64,000 nt of DNA from Rugamonas rubra (GCF_900114705.1 NZ_FOTW01000023.1:1-64000); one strand, 5' to 3'; counted from the stretch's first letter, positions 1 through 9,519 are shown. The notes: generated by a model from the letters alone, not told the origin. Numbers and translations: made by a program.

Positions 1-13
1 GTACGGCTTGTCC
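1..13 (+). rRNA. rrl: 23S rRNA, 3' end only (partial)
   Basis: The first bases (GTACGGCTTGTCC) match the pattern of the extreme 3' end of bacterial 23S rRNA, equivalent to the final GAGGCTTAACC stretch in E. coli. A 5S gene follows at the spacing expected in an rRNA operon. The exact mature end is uncertain by a few bases. No tRNA is seen in the spacer. Confidence 0.7.
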
Positions 14-158
14 CTATAACCTTAGCAGGTTGTAAGAATGAGAAGTTACGTGTTCCTGAGTTGTTGAGACATACTTCATTACCCCATTCTTTACTGATAC
101 TTCTTCCCAATTTTAGAGCGCCGTCGCCCATCCGGGGACGCGCGTTCGTACAAGTCAA

Positions 159-274
159 TGCCTGATGACCATAGCAAGTTGGTACCACCCCTTCCCATCC
201 CGAACAGGACCGTGAAACAACTCTGCGCCGATGATAGTGCTGCAACCAGTGTGAAAGTAGGTTATCGTCAGGCT
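159..274 (+). rRNA. rrf: 5S ribosomal RNA
   Basis: This is the last gene of an rRNA operon that enters from the left edge. The 5' TGCCTGATGACC pairs with the 3' end around GGTTATCGTCAGGC, giving helix I. The internal stretch CCCATCCCGAACAGG is the universally conserved 5S loop B/C region, and the length of about 115 nt is normal. A strong terminator follows about ten bases later. Ends are estimated from helix I pairing. Confidence 0.95.
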
Positions 275-283
275 AGTTATTCT

Positions 284-320
284 AAAAAACCCCATCCGGT
301 GATCCGGTGGGGTTTTTTTT
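284..320 (+). terminator. Rho-independent terminator of the rRNA operon
   Basis: The stem AACCCCATCCGG pairs across a short loop with CCGGTGGGGTT and runs into an uninterrupted T tract (312-320). It sits immediately behind 5S and closes the rRNA operon. Confidence 0.9.
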
Positions 321-342
321 CGTCCATCGCTTTGGATGTAAA

Positions 343-396
343 AAACCCCGTAGGTGGATGTTGTGGCCCAGGCCATCGCATCCACCTAAGGGGTTT
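343..396. terminator. Bidirectional hairpin between 5S and the DUF1840 gene
   Basis: Long inverted repeat: AAACCCCGTAGGTGGATG on the left pairs with CATCCACCTAAGGGGTTTT on the right. The left arm is preceded by an A run and the right arm ends in T's, so it can work on both strands. Its main use is probably to stop minus-strand transcription from the gene starting at 751 before it enters the rRNA terminator. Confidence 0.75.
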
Positions 397-409
397 TCGT
401 CTATGCGGC

Positions 410-751
410 TTAGATGCCCCAGACGATGTCGTTGCCGTCCTGCTTGGCCGCGCGCAGCATTTCCAGCAACGGATATGCGCGCGCCGCGAAGCCGACGCGC
501 TGTTGCACGGCATGCTCCTGGGTTTCGCCTTCCTCCGCCTCGTGGGCGTGGATGTCGTGCTCGACATCCACATCGGGATGTTGTTTGCTGAGTGCCACCT
601 CGTGCTCGAGCAGCGACAGGGCCGTTGCCGCCTCGGCGGCGGTAATCACTCCCCGGCTAGGACTCTTGTGCAGCAGATCCAGTATGCGTTGTGCATGTTC
701 CTGATACATCAGGACTTCTGGCGATGATTTGGATTTAAAAGTAATCAACAT
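410..751 (-). CDS. DUF1840 domain-containing protein
   Basis: A 113-residue protein beginning MLITFKSKSSPEVLMYQEHA, which has the look of the DUF1840 family, a small protein of unknown function common in Burkholderiales. The start at 751 is chosen because a GGAAAG Shine-Dalgarno lies just upstream; the reading frame continues a further 33 codons upstream without family-like sequence. The middle is acidic and His/Glu-rich (VDVEHDIHAHEAEEGE), while both ends look helical. No signal peptide or membrane segment. Followed by a bidirectional hairpin. Family call from recognition of the N-terminal motif; function unknown. Confidence 0.8.
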   Translation of the reverse strand: MLITFKSKSSPEVLMYQEHAQRILDLLHKSPSRGVITAAEAATALSLLEHEVALSKQHPDVDVEHDIHAHEAEEGETQEHAVQQRVGFAARAYPLLEMLRAAKQDGNDIVWGI

Positions 752-884
752 AAGTGCTTTCCGAGTCTTGTTGTTAGTAGCTTCAAACAATAGCACGACT
801 TGCCATTTTGAATACTTCAAGATGTTGACAAGGTGCTTCCGGTTCAGCAAACAAGCGGCCGTCTGTGGTCTTCGCTGTTGAAAC

Positions 885-1430
885 TTAGTTCAGTTTAAAG
901 GAGCTCAGGAAGGTGTCAACTGTCTCGCGCACAATGTGTTTTTCCCGCCCCATGATGATGACTTGATAGATCCGTTTGTCCTTGGCGACGAAGCGGCCGA
1001 TCAGTAGCATCGATTCGCCGTTGCGCGTGCCCTTCGCCTCGACGTCCAGCGTGGTTTGCTGCGCCGCCGCGCCACCGTTGCCCGACGACTGAGCCGCCAC
1101 CTTGTCGGCGGTCACGCTGGCGCCGATGTTCTTGAGCAGCGCCGTCTTCATCGCCGGCAAGGCCGCCTGCGCCTTGGCCGCGTCCGCCAGCAGCGCGCTG
1201 CCGACGGCGAAGGTGATGCCGTCGACCTCGGCGGCGGCCATGGTCATGCTCACCTCGGTGCCGGCCAGGTCGATTTTGCGCGTTTGCGTTGCCGGCTTGC
1301 CGGGGAACAGCACGGCGTAGGGGGCGTCGTTGCTGCGGTAGTCGCGCCAGTCGAACTTGGGGCTGCAGGCGGACAGGACGGCGCCGGTCAGCGCCGTCGC
1401 CAGGAGGAGGGGGAGGGAAAGTTTTCGCAT
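885..1430 (-). CDS. Putative lipoprotein, transcribed after comM
   Basis: A 181-residue protein with an N-terminal lipoprotein signal ending LTGAVLSAC, so Cys about residue 21 would be lipidated. The mature part has no domain I recognise; it reads as a small alpha/beta fold (residues about 30-180) ending SSFKLN. The start at 1430 is taken because it places a short basic n-region (MRKLS) before the hydrophobic stretch; a purine-rich GGGAGGG tract overlaps the first codons on the opposite strand. It lies 46 bp behind the comM stop on the same strand, so cotranscription is possible. Product unknown. Confidence 0.75.
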   Translation of the reverse strand: MRKLSLPLLLATALTGAVLSACSPKFDWRDYRSNDAPYAVLFPGKPATQTRKIDLAGTEVSMTMAAAEVDGITFAVGSALLADAAKAQAALPAMKTALLKNIGASVTADKVAAQSSGNGGAAAQQTTLDVEAKGTRNGESMLLIGRFVAKDKRIYQVIIMGREKHIVRETVDTFLSSFKLN

Positions 1431-1476
1431 GCTTGATGGTAGCAGGCTGCGGGGCGCGCGGGCAAACGGCACGGCC

Positions 1477-2988
1477 TCAGCGCTCGCGCAGCGCGCGCCG
1501 GTACTGTATCGCCTCGCCCACATGCGCCATGGTGATGGTGCGTGCGCCGTCCAGGTCGGCGACGCTGCGGGCCACGCGCAGCACGCGGTGGTAGGCGCGC
1601 GCCGACCATTGGAATTGCTGCATGGTGCTGCGCAACAGATGTTCGCCGGCGCGGTCCGGTTTGCAGTGGCGGTCTATATCGCGCGGCAGCAGTTGCTGGT
1701 TGCTCTTTTGTTGGCGCTGCAGTTGCCGCAGCCGGGCCTGTTCGACGCGCGCCGCGATGACGGCGCTGCTGTCGCCGTCGGCCGGCGCGGCCAAGGTCTC
1801 CGGCTCCACCTCGGCCATTTCGAGCTGGATGTCGATGCGGTCGAGCAGCGGGCCGGAGATGCGGCCCTGGTAGCGCAGGATGGTATCGGGCGAGCAGCGG
1901 CATTGGCCGCTGGCATGGCCCAGGTAGCCGCAGGGGCAGGGATTCATCGCGGCGATCAGCTGGAAGCGGGCGGGGAACTCGGCCTGGCGCGCCGCGCGCG
2001 AAATGACGATGCGGCCCGATTCCATCGGTTCGCGCAGCACGTCGAGCACACGACGGTCGAATTCGGCCAGCTCGTCGAGGAACAGCACGCCGCAATGGGC
2101 CAGCGAGATCTCGCCCGGCCGGGGTTGGCTGCCGCCGCCGACCAGGGCCGGCCCCGAGGCGGTGTGGTGCGGCGCGCGGAACGGCCGGCGCTTCCACAGC
2201 TCGGGGTTGAAGCGGCCACAGAGCGATTGCACGGCGGCCGACTCCAACGCCTCCTCGTCGCTCATCGGCGGCAACAGGCCGGCGAAGCGGCTGGCCAGCA
2301 TGGTCTTGCCGGTGCCGGGCGAGCCGACCAACAGCACGCTGTGGCCGCCCGCCGCCGCCACCTCCAGCGCGCGCTTGGCGAACAACTGGCCTTTCACCTC
2401 GGCGAAGTCGGCGTACTCGGCGGCCGCCAGCAGCAGGCTGGGCTGGTGGCGCTGCAGGGCTGCGTCCGGCGTCAGCGCGGCGAAGTGGGCGCACACTTGC
2501 AGCAGCGAGCGGGCCGGGTAGATGGCGGCGCCGGCCACCAGGGCCGCCTCGTCGGCGTTGGCCTGCGGCACGATGAAGGCGTGCTCGGCGCCGTCGCGGC
2601 GCATGGCGAAGGACATCGCCAGCGCGCCGCGGATGGGCCGCAACTCGCCCGACAGCGACAGTTCGCCGGCGTATTCATAGCGGTGCAACTGGCTGGAGGG
2701 AAGCTGGCGCGAGGCGGCCAGGATGCCGAGCGCGATCGGCAGGTCGAAGCGGCCGGATTCCTTGGGCAGGTCGGCCGGCGCCAGGTTGACGGTGATGCGC
2801 TGGGCCGGCATCTCGAAGCCGCCGTTCTGGATCGCCGCGCGGACCCGGTCGCGCGCCTCTTTGACCTCGGTCTCGGGCAGGCCGACGATGGTGAAGGAGG
2901 GCAGGCCGTTGGCCAGATGCACCTCGACGCTCACTTCCGGCGCCTCCATGCCGGCCAGGGCGCGGCTTTTCAGCACGGCTAAGCTCAT
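1477..2988 (-). CDS. comM: YifB-family Mg chelatase-like AAA ATPase ComM
   Basis: 503 residues, full length for the family. ComM is the hexameric helicase that extends branch migration of incoming DNA during natural transformation. The N-terminal Lon-like/ChlI domain (about 1-170) carries the family-typical FTIVGLPETEVKEARDRVRA. It is followed by an AAA+ core with Walker A GSPGTGKT at residues 222-229 and Walker B VLFLDELAEF near 290. The C-terminal Mg-chelatase domain ends with ARSVADLDGA. A dprA gene begins at the far right edge of the window, so two transformation genes are present, which suggests (does not prove) competence. Upstream is a 314-bp region shared with ubiK. Confidence 0.96.
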   Translation of the reverse strand: MSLAVLKSRALAGMEAPEVSVEVHLANGLPSFTIVGLPETEVKEARDRVRAAIQNGGFEMPAQRITVNLAPADLPKESGRFDLPIALGILAASRQLPSSQLHRYEYAGELSLSGELRPIRGALAMSFAMRRDGAEHAFIVPQANADEAALVAGAAIYPARSLLQVCAHFAALTPDAALQRHQPSLLLAAAEYADFAEVKGQLFAKRALEVAAAGGHSVLLVGSPGTGKTMLASRFAGLLPPMSDEEALESAAVQSLCGRFNPELWKRRPFRAPHHTASGPALVGGGSQPRPGEISLAHCGVLFLDELAEFDRRVLDVLREPMESGRIVISRAARQAEFPARFQLIAAMNPCPCGYLGHASGQCRCSPDTILRYQGRISGPLLDRIDIQLEMAEVEPETLAAPADGDSSAVIAARVEQARLRQLQRQQKSNQQLLPRDIDRHCKPDRAGEHLLRSTMQQFQWSARAYHRVLRVARSVADLDGARTITMAHVGEAIQYRRALRER

Positions 2989-3302
2989 CGGATTCCTCGC
3001 TCGGGAAGGACGGGACTGCAGCTGAAATCGTAGAGCGCGGCGGGCGCGGCGCCTTGCGCCAGACTAAGCGCGCGGCTGTTTCAAGCGGAAGGAGGTGGCG
3101 GGGTGGGCCTCGGCCTGTCAATTTCGCAACAGTAGCGATGCGCTAGTCGCGCCCGGCGTGCCGGCGTCACGCGGCGGTCATGCGTTTGCGCCATGCTGGT
3201 GCCATGGCCGCACCACGGCGGTCGCGTGTTGGCCGTGCATTGGCCGTGCATTGGCCGCAGACGGGCCGGGCATCGGCCGCGTCGGCGCAGGTGGGCGGGT
3301 GC
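2989..3302. other. Intergenic region between ubiK and comM
   Basis: About 310 bp without a credible gene. The only structure seen is a short tandem repeat at 3229-3257: two perfect copies of the 11-mer TTGGCCGTGCA and a partial third. It must contain the comM promoter (minus strand), but I see no convincing -35/-10 pair. Confidence 0.6.
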
Positions 3303-3548
3303 TTACTTCGCGCCGTCGAGGCGCGCTTCCAGCTCGGCCAGGCGGGCTTCCACCGCTTCGAGCTTGCTGCGGGTCTTGGCCAGCACCTGGGCCTGGATGT
3401 CGAACTCCTCGCGGGTGACCAGATCGAGACGTGAAAAACCCTGGGTCATCATCGATTTGACGTTCTTTTCGATGTCTTTGGCCGGCGAGTTCTCGATGGC
3501 TTGGTTGATCTTGCTCTGCAAGTCGTTAAAAAAAGTATTCATATCCAT
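3303..3548 (-). CDS. ubiK: UbiK/BMFP accessory factor
   Basis: An 81-residue protein starting MDMNTFFNDLQSKINQAIE. It belongs to the membrane fusogenic/BMFP family (YqiC), of which UbiK assists the cytosolic ubiquinone biosynthesis complex (UbiJ-UbiK). The N-terminal half is amphipathic; the C-terminal half (about 45-78) is a heptad-rich coiled coil (AKTRSKLEAVEARLAELEAR) used for trimerisation. The start at 3548 is preferred because AAGGA lies about seven bases ahead of it; an in-frame ATG two codons later is also possible. It is divergent from the nitrogen operon and shares its control region. Confidence 0.85.
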   Translation of the reverse strand: MDMNTFFNDLQSKINQAIENSPAKDIEKNVKSMMTQGFSRLDLVTREEFDIQAQVLAKTRSKLEAVEARLAELEARLDGAK

Positions 3549-3577
3549 GATAGTCCTTGATGTGGCCGACAATGCAA

Positions 3578-3594
3578 CGCACCATTGCAGTGCA
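3578..3594 (+). promoter_or_regulatory. Putative NtrC binding site
   Basis: The palindrome GCACCATTGCAGTGC (GCAC-N7-GTGC) has the same architecture as the enteric NtrC enhancer site at glnA. A weaker half-site (TGGTGC) follows at about 3607-3612. It lies about 125 bp upstream of a sigma-54 -24/-12 element, a usual enhancer distance, and the operon behind it encodes PII and an ammonium channel. Confidence 0.7.
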
Positions 3595-3716
3595 CTTCGG
3601 CCTAATGTGGTGCGAATTTTTGATACTGACTAGTGCGCCGACCGCGATTCTCACCTCAGCCTGCCTCAATCCGCTTGCCTAGACACGGTTGCAACTGCCT
3701 GTCCACCAACATTAGC

Positions 3717-3732
3717 TGGCACGCATTCTGCT
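3717..3732 (+). promoter_or_regulatory. Sigma-54 (-24/-12) promoter of the glnK-amtB operon
   Basis: TGGCACGCATTCTGCT fits the RpoN consensus TGGCACG-N4-TTGCW with one mismatch. The invariant GG and GC dinucleotides have the correct spacing. It ends 80 bp before the first ATG of the operon (3813). Confidence 0.85.
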
Positions 3733-3812
3733 ACAGGTACTGATGAAAGCTTTTGATCAGCCTAGATTTTAAACCGCAACCGCTACCCAAGTTCAATTCA
3801 AAGGAAATCGCC

Positions 3813-4918
<1,106 letters not shown>

Positions 4919-4929
4919 GGGGAACATTG

Positions 4930-6480
4930 ATGAAAAAAACAATAACCAAGTTGCTAGCTGGGGTCGCTTTCCTGTTCGCATGTAACCTCGCCGCGCCGGC
5001 CTTCGCCGCCGACGAGGCCAAGCCGGCCGAGGCCGCGCCGGCGGCGGCCGCCGCCGCGCCCGAAGTTGCTCCCGCCGCCGCTCCGGTAGCCGCGCCGGCC
5101 GCCGCCCCGGCCGCCGCCGCGCCGGCCGAGGCGCCGGCCGCCGCCGCGCCCACCCCGAACAAGGGCGACACGGCCTGGATGATGACCTCGACCATGCTGG
5201 TCATCATGATGACCATCCCCGGCCTGGCCCTGTTCTACGGCGGTCTGGTACGCTCGAAAAACATGCTGTCGATCCTGTTGCAAGTGTTCATGGTCTTCGC
5301 CGTCATCATCGTGCTGTGGTGCATCTACGGCTACTCGCTGGCCTTCACCGAGGGCAACGCCTTCTACGGCAAGTTCGACCGCCTGTTCCTGAACGGCATC
5401 TGGGACCCGACCAAGGCCGCCTTCTCCACCGCCGCCACCTTCAGCAAGGGCGTCGTGCTGCCCGAGTTCGTCTTTGTCGCCTTCCAGGCCACCTTCGCCG
5501 CCATCACCTGCGCGCTGATCATCGGCGCCTTCGCCGAGCGCGCCAAGTTCGTCGCCGTGCTGGCCTTCGTCGTGCTGTGGTTCACCTTCTCCTACCTGCC
5601 GATCGCCCACATGGTCTGGTTCTGGACCGGTCCGGACGCCATCAAGGACGCCGCTAGCGCCGTCACCGAAGGCGCCAAGGCCGGCTGGCTGTTCCAAAAA
5701 GGCGCGCTGGACTTCGCCGGCGGCACCGTGGTGCACATCAACGCCGCCGTCGCCGGCCTGGTCGGTGCCTTCATGATCGGCAAACGCGTCGGCTACGGCC
5801 GTGAATCGATGGCGCCGCACTCCTTGACCATGACCATGATCGGCGCTTCGCTGCTGTGGGTCGGCTGGTTCGGCTTCAACGCCGGCTCGGCGCTGGAAGC
5901 GGGCGACGTCGCCGCCCTGGCCTTCATCAACACCCTGTTGGCGACCGCCGCCGCGACCGTGTCGTGGGTCGGTGGCGAATGGGTCGCCAAGGGCAAGCCG
6001 TCGATGCTGGGCGGTGCCTCCGGCGCGGTGGCCGGTCTGGTGGCCATCACCCCGGCCTGCGGTTTCGTCGGTCCGATGGGCGCGCTGGTCATCGGCCTGC
6101 TCGCCGGTGTGGTCTGCCTGTGGGGTGTGAACGGTCTGAAACGCCTGCTCGGCGCCGACGACTCGCTCGACGTGTTCGGTGTGCACGGCGTCGGCGGTAT
6201 CCTCGGCGCGCTGCTGACCGGCGTGTTCGCCTCGCCTTCGCTGGGCGGCCAGGGCATCTTCGACTACGTCAGCAACAAGATGTCGTCCGACGCCTACTCG
6301 ATCGTCGGCCAGGTGACCACCCAGGCCACCGCCGTCGGCACCACCATCATCTGGTCGGCCATCGTCTCGGTGATCGCCTACAAGCTGGTCGACGTGGTGA
6401 TCGGCCTGCGCGTGCCGGAAGAGGAAGAGCGCGAAGGCCTGGACATCACCAGCCACGGCGAGTCCGCCTACCACGCCTGA
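4930..6480 (+). CDS. amtB: Ammonium transporter AmtB
   Basis: 516 residues. Signal peptide about 1-26 (ends PAFA), then an unusual Ala/Pro/Glu-rich stretch to about residue 75, then the Amt core with eleven expected membrane segments. The twin-His pore residues are visible in GGTVVHINAAVAGL and in FGVHGVGGILGA. The gene starts at the ATG 4930, with AAGGGGA ahead; a TTG directly before it is not needed. Passes ammonium across the inner membrane and is gated by GlnK, encoded just upstream. A strong terminator follows. The Ala/Pro linker is longer than in E. coli AmtB, whose signal peptide is followed almost directly by the first helix. Confidence 0.97.
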   Translation: MKKTITKLLAGVAFLFACNLAAPAFAADEAKPAEAAPAAAAAAPEVAPAAAPVAAPAAAPAAAAPAEAPAAAAPTPNKGDTAWMMTSTMLVIMMTIPGLALFYGGLVRSKNMLSILLQVFMVFAVIIVLWCIYGYSLAFTEGNAFYGKFDRLFLNGIWDPTKAAFSTAATFSKGVVLPEFVFVAFQATFAAITCALIIGAFAERAKFVAVLAFVVLWFTFSYLPIAHMVWFWTGPDAIKDAASAVTEGAKAGWLFQKGALDFAGGTVVHINAAVAGLVGAFMIGKRVGYGRESMAPHSLTMTMIGASLLWVGWFGFNAGSALEAGDVAALAFINTLLATAAATVSWVGGEWVAKGKPSMLGGASGAVAGLVAITPACGFVGPMGALVIGLLAGVVCLWGVNGLKRLLGADDSLDVFGVHGVGGILGALLTGVFASPSLGGQGIFDYVSNKMSSDAYSIVGQVTTQATAVGTTIIWSAIVSVIAYKLVDVVIGLRVPEEEEREGLDITSHGESAYHA

Positions 6481-6518
6481 CCCTTGCATGGACCGGCCCG
6501 CCGCGCGCGGGCCAGCCG

Positions 6519-6547
6519 AAAGCGCCCCAGCCTGGGGCGCTTTTTTT
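6519..6547 (+). terminator. Rho-independent terminator after amtB
   Basis: AAGCGCCCCAG pairs with TGGGGCGCTT around a two-base loop, followed by seven T's. It closes the porin-glnK-amtB operon. Confidence 0.92.
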
Positions 6548-6658
6548 GCTTTCGGCCTTTAAAACGCGGTTTTCGCCCCGATTTGGAGTAGTTGCACGGT
6601 AATATAGATAGCCCGGTGTGCCCTGTCCCTGTCCGGCACGCATATTAAGGAAGTAACC

Positions 6659-7960
6659 ATGGTTCCCCATCTCGTCACGGCCCTGACCGGACCGCTGCTC
6701 GACCTCGAAGAAAAAATCCTGGCCGCCACGCCGGCCATCGAACGCTGGTTCCGACTCGAGTGGCAGGAGCACACGCCGCCGTTCTATTGCTCGGTCGACA
6801 TGCGCAACGCCGGCTACAAGCTGGCCCCGGTCGACACCAACCTGTTCCCCGGCGGCTTCAACAACCTGGCCACCGAGATGCTGCCGCTGTCGGTGCAGGC
6901 CGCCATGGCCGCCATCGACAAGTATTGCCCCGACGCGCGCAACCTGCTGTTGATCCCCGAGGTGCGCGAGCGCCATCCGCTGTACCTGCAGAACGTGGCG
7001 CGGCTGATGCAGATCTTCCGCCAGACCGGGCTGCACGTGCGGCTCGGCTCGCTGTCGCCGGAGATCACCCAGCCGACCCCGCTGGCCCTGCCAGACGGCA
7101 ACATGCTGGTCATCGAGCCCTTGGTGCGCTCGGCCAACGGCCGCCGCCTGGGGCTGAAGGACTTCGACCCCTGCACCATCCTGCTCAACAACGACCTGTC
7201 GGCCGGCATCCCGGAGATCCTGCAGAACATCCACGAGCAGAGCCTGCTGCCGCCGCTGCACGCCGGCTGGGCGCTGCGGCGCAAGAGCAACCACCTGGCC
7301 GCCTACGACGAGGTGGCCAAGAAGTTCGGCAAGCTGATCGGCGTCGACCCGTGGATGCTCAACCCCTTCCACGCCAAGTGCGGCGAGGTCAACCTGCGCA
7401 CCGGCGAGGGCGAGGACTGCCTGATCGCCAACATCGACACCCTGCTGGCCAAGATCAAGAAGAAGTACAAGGAATACGGCATCAAGGAGCACAAGCCCTT
7501 CGTCATCATCAAGCCCGACGCCGGCACCTACGGCACCGGCATCCTGACCATCAAGGACTCGGCCGAGATCAAGGCGCTGACGCCGGCCCAGCGCGAGCGC
7601 CTGTCGGTGGTCAAGGACGGCAAGGTGGTCAGCGACATCATCATCCAGGAGGGCGTGCCGACCTTCGAGAGCATCAAGGACGCCGTCGCCGAGCCGGTGG
7701 TCTACATGATCGACCGCTACGTGGTCGGCGGCTTCTACCGCGTCCACGCCGAGAAGGGCGTCGACCAGAACCTCAACGCGCCCGGCTCGCAATATGTGCC
7801 GCTGGCCTTCGCCCAGCAGCACGCCGTGCCCGACCTGAAAGCCAAGCCCGGCACGGCGGCGCCGAACCGCTTCTACGTCTACGGCGTGGTGGCCCGGCTG
7901 GCCCTGCTGGCGGCCTCGCTGGAGATGGAACGCACCGATCCGAACCCGGAAGTCTACTGA
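6659..7960 (+). CDS. gshA: Glutamate-cysteine ligase, betaproteobacterial type
   Basis: 433 residues. First step of glutathione synthesis (gamma-glutamylcysteine from Glu and Cys, ATP-dependent). It is not related to E. coli GshA in sequence; it matches the TIGR02049 type of beta/acidithiobacilli, with PPFYCSVDMRNAGYKLAPVD near the N-terminus and ATP-grasp-like KPFVIIKPDAGTYGTGI in the middle. The start ATG at 6659 is preceded by AAGGAAG. gshB follows 82 bp later in the same direction, so the two steps of the pathway are adjacent. No terminator is seen between them. Confidence 0.93.
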   Translation: MVPHLVTALTGPLLDLEEKILAATPAIERWFRLEWQEHTPPFYCSVDMRNAGYKLAPVDTNLFPGGFNNLATEMLPLSVQAAMAAIDKYCPDARNLLLIPEVRERHPLYLQNVARLMQIFRQTGLHVRLGSLSPEITQPTPLALPDGNMLVIEPLVRSANGRRLGLKDFDPCTILLNNDLSAGIPEILQNIHEQSLLPPLHAGWALRRKSNHLAAYDEVAKKFGKLIGVDPWMLNPFHAKCGEVNLRTGEGEDCLIANIDTLLAKIKKKYKEYGIKEHKPFVIIKPDAGTYGTGILTIKDSAEIKALTPAQRERLSVVKDGKVVSDIIIQEGVPTFESIKDAVAEPVVYMIDRYVVGGFYRVHAEKGVDQNLNAPGSQYVPLAFAQQHAVPDLKAKPGTAAPNRFYVYGVVARLALLAASLEMERTDPNPEVY

Positions 7961-8042
7961 GCGCGGCGCACGGCCGGGGCCGCCCGAGGTGCCGGTGGCC
8001 GACATCGGCTAAAATCAGGCATTACCCAGATTGGATGCGCCC

Positions 8043-8981
8043 ATGAAAATCGCTTTCCTCGCCGATCCCTTGGCAGGTTTCAAGACCTACAAGGATTCGA
8101 CCTACGCCATGATGGTCGAGGCCGACCGCCGCGGCCACGCCGTCTACGCCTTCGAACAGCAGGACATGGCGCTCGACGGCGGCAGCGTGTTCGCCAACGC
8201 CGCCCGCCTGACGCTGACCGGCGACAGCCACGACTGGTACCGCGCCGCGCCGGCGCACGAGACCGACCTGTCGACCTTCGACGCCATCATCCAGCGCAAG
8301 GACCCGCCGTTCGACATGGAGTACATCTACGGCACCTACCTGCTCGAGCTGGCCGAGCGGCAGGGCGCGCGGGTGTTCAACAAGCCCTCGGCGATCCGCG
8401 ACCACAACGAGAAGCTGGCCATCGCCCAGTTCTCGCGGTACACCGCGCCGACCCTGGTGACCTCGAACGAGGCGCGCATCCGCGCCTTCCAGGCCCACCA
8501 CGGCGACATCATCCTCAAGCCGCTCGACGGCATGGGCGGCGCCGGCGTGTTCCGCATCAACGCCGAGGGCCTGAACCTGGGCGCCGTGGTCGAGACGCTG
8601 AGCGACAACGGCCGCCGCACCATCATGGCGCAGCGCTACATTCCGGAGATCGTCAAGGGCGACAAGCGCATCCTTGTCATCAACGGCAAGGCGGTGCCGT
8701 TCTCGCTGGCGCGCATCCCCCAGGCCGGCGAGGTGCGCGGCAACCTGGCCGCCGGCGGCACCGGCGTGGCCCAGCCGCTGACGGCGCGCGACCGCGAGAT
8801 CGCCGAGGCGCTCGGCCCCGAACTGGCCAGCCGCGGCCTGTTGCTGGTAGGATTGGACGTGATCGGCGACTTCCTCACCGAGGTCAACGTCACCAGCCCG
8901 ACCTGCTTCCAGGAGATCGCCCAGCAGACCGGCTTCGACGTCGCCGCCATGTTCATCGACGCGGTGGAGCAGGCGCGATGA
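8043..8981 (+). CDS. gshB: Glutathione synthetase
   Basis: 312 residues, the usual GshB length. Joins gamma-glutamylcysteine and glycine. The N-terminal MKIAFLADPLAGFKTYKDST is the prokaryotic GSH synthase start; ATP-grasp motifs are visible in DIILKPLDGMGGAGVFR and in the metal-binding end DFLTEVNVTSPTCFQEI. Start 8043 is chosen by homology to the family N-terminus although no clear Shine-Dalgarno precedes it; an in-frame ATG four codons upstream (8031) is possible. It lies downstream of gshA and upstream of the PTS genes, an order I recall as common in Burkholderiales. Confidence 0.96.
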   Translation: MKIAFLADPLAGFKTYKDSTYAMMVEADRRGHAVYAFEQQDMALDGGSVFANAARLTLTGDSHDWYRAAPAHETDLSTFDAIIQRKDPPFDMEYIYGTYLLELAERQGARVFNKPSAIRDHNEKLAIAQFSRYTAPTLVTSNEARIRAFQAHHGDIILKPLDGMGGAGVFRINAEGLNLGAVVETLSDNGRRTIMAQRYIPEIVKGDKRILVINGKAVPFSLARIPQAGEVRGNLAAGGTGVAQPLTARDREIAEALGPELASRGLLLVGLDVIGDFLTEVNVTSPTCFQEIAQQTGFDVAAMFIDAVEQAR

Positions 8982-9047
8982 GCCGGCCGGCGACTAATTG
9001 CGCGGCGCGCGTTGCAAAACGCTCGCCCTCACTGGCGGAATAGGCAT

Positions 9048-9455
9048 ATGGTTGGCATACTGCTGATGACACACGCGCCGCTGGGCCAGGCCTTCATCGC
9101 CGCCTGCGCCCACGTGTTCCGCGGCCCGACCGAGCGGCTCGAGGCGATCGACGTCACCGCCGACCAGGACCTGGGCGAGGTGCAGACGCTGGCGGCGGCG
9201 GCCATCTGCCGCCTCGACGAGGGCGACGGCGTGCTGGTGATCACCGACGTCAAGGGCGGCACGCCGGCCAACTGCTGCAACAAACTGGCCGACGCCGGCC
9301 GCGTCGAGGTGATCGCCGGCATCAGCCTGCCGATGCTGCTGCGCGCCATCACCTACCGGCGCGACGCGCTCGACGTGGTGGTGGAAATGGCCCTGGCCGG
9401 GGCGCAGAACGGCGCGGTGCGGGTCGACAACCGCATCCGCGTGGGACAGAACTAG
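9048..9455 (+). CDS. PTS EIIA component, mannose-family type
   Basis: 135 residues, a stand-alone EIIA-Man domain. His9 in MVGILLMTHAPLG is the phospho-acceptor. GVLVITDVKGGTPANCCNKL is the family signature. No EIIB, EIIC or EIID gene is present, and HPr and EI follow, so this is likely a regulatory phosphorelay rather than a sugar importer, as known for other betaproteobacterial EIIA-Man/HPr/EI sets. Start 9048 follows a weak CGGAATA site. A terminator-like hairpin separates it from ptsH. Confidence 0.9.
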   Translation: MVGILLMTHAPLGQAFIAACAHVFRGPTERLEAIDVTADQDLGEVQTLAAAAICRLDEGDGVLVITDVKGGTPANCCNKLADAGRVEVIAGISLPMLLRAITYRRDALDVVVEMALAGAQNGAVRVDNRIRVGQN

Positions 9456-9460
9456 GGTAG

Positions 9461-9490
9461 CCGCCGCGCCGGCCGTGGCGGCGGTTTTTT
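9461..9490 (+). terminator. Hairpin with T-run between EIIA and ptsH
   Basis: CCGCCGC pairs with GGCGGCGG across GCCGGCCGT and is followed by six T's. It sits between the EIIA stop (9455) and the ptsH start (9520) and should reduce read-through into ptsH-ptsI. Confidence 0.7.
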
Positions 9491-9519
9491 GCAGTGCGCA
9501 CTGATTGAGACGAGAAAAA

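Noticed and set aside
14-158. tRNA gene in the 23S-5S spacer
   Set aside because: No cloverleaf or TTCGA-type T-loop is visible.
158-727. Open frame running through 5S rRNA and both terminators
   Set aside because: It overlaps a structural RNA and two hairpins and has no ribosome site or family features.
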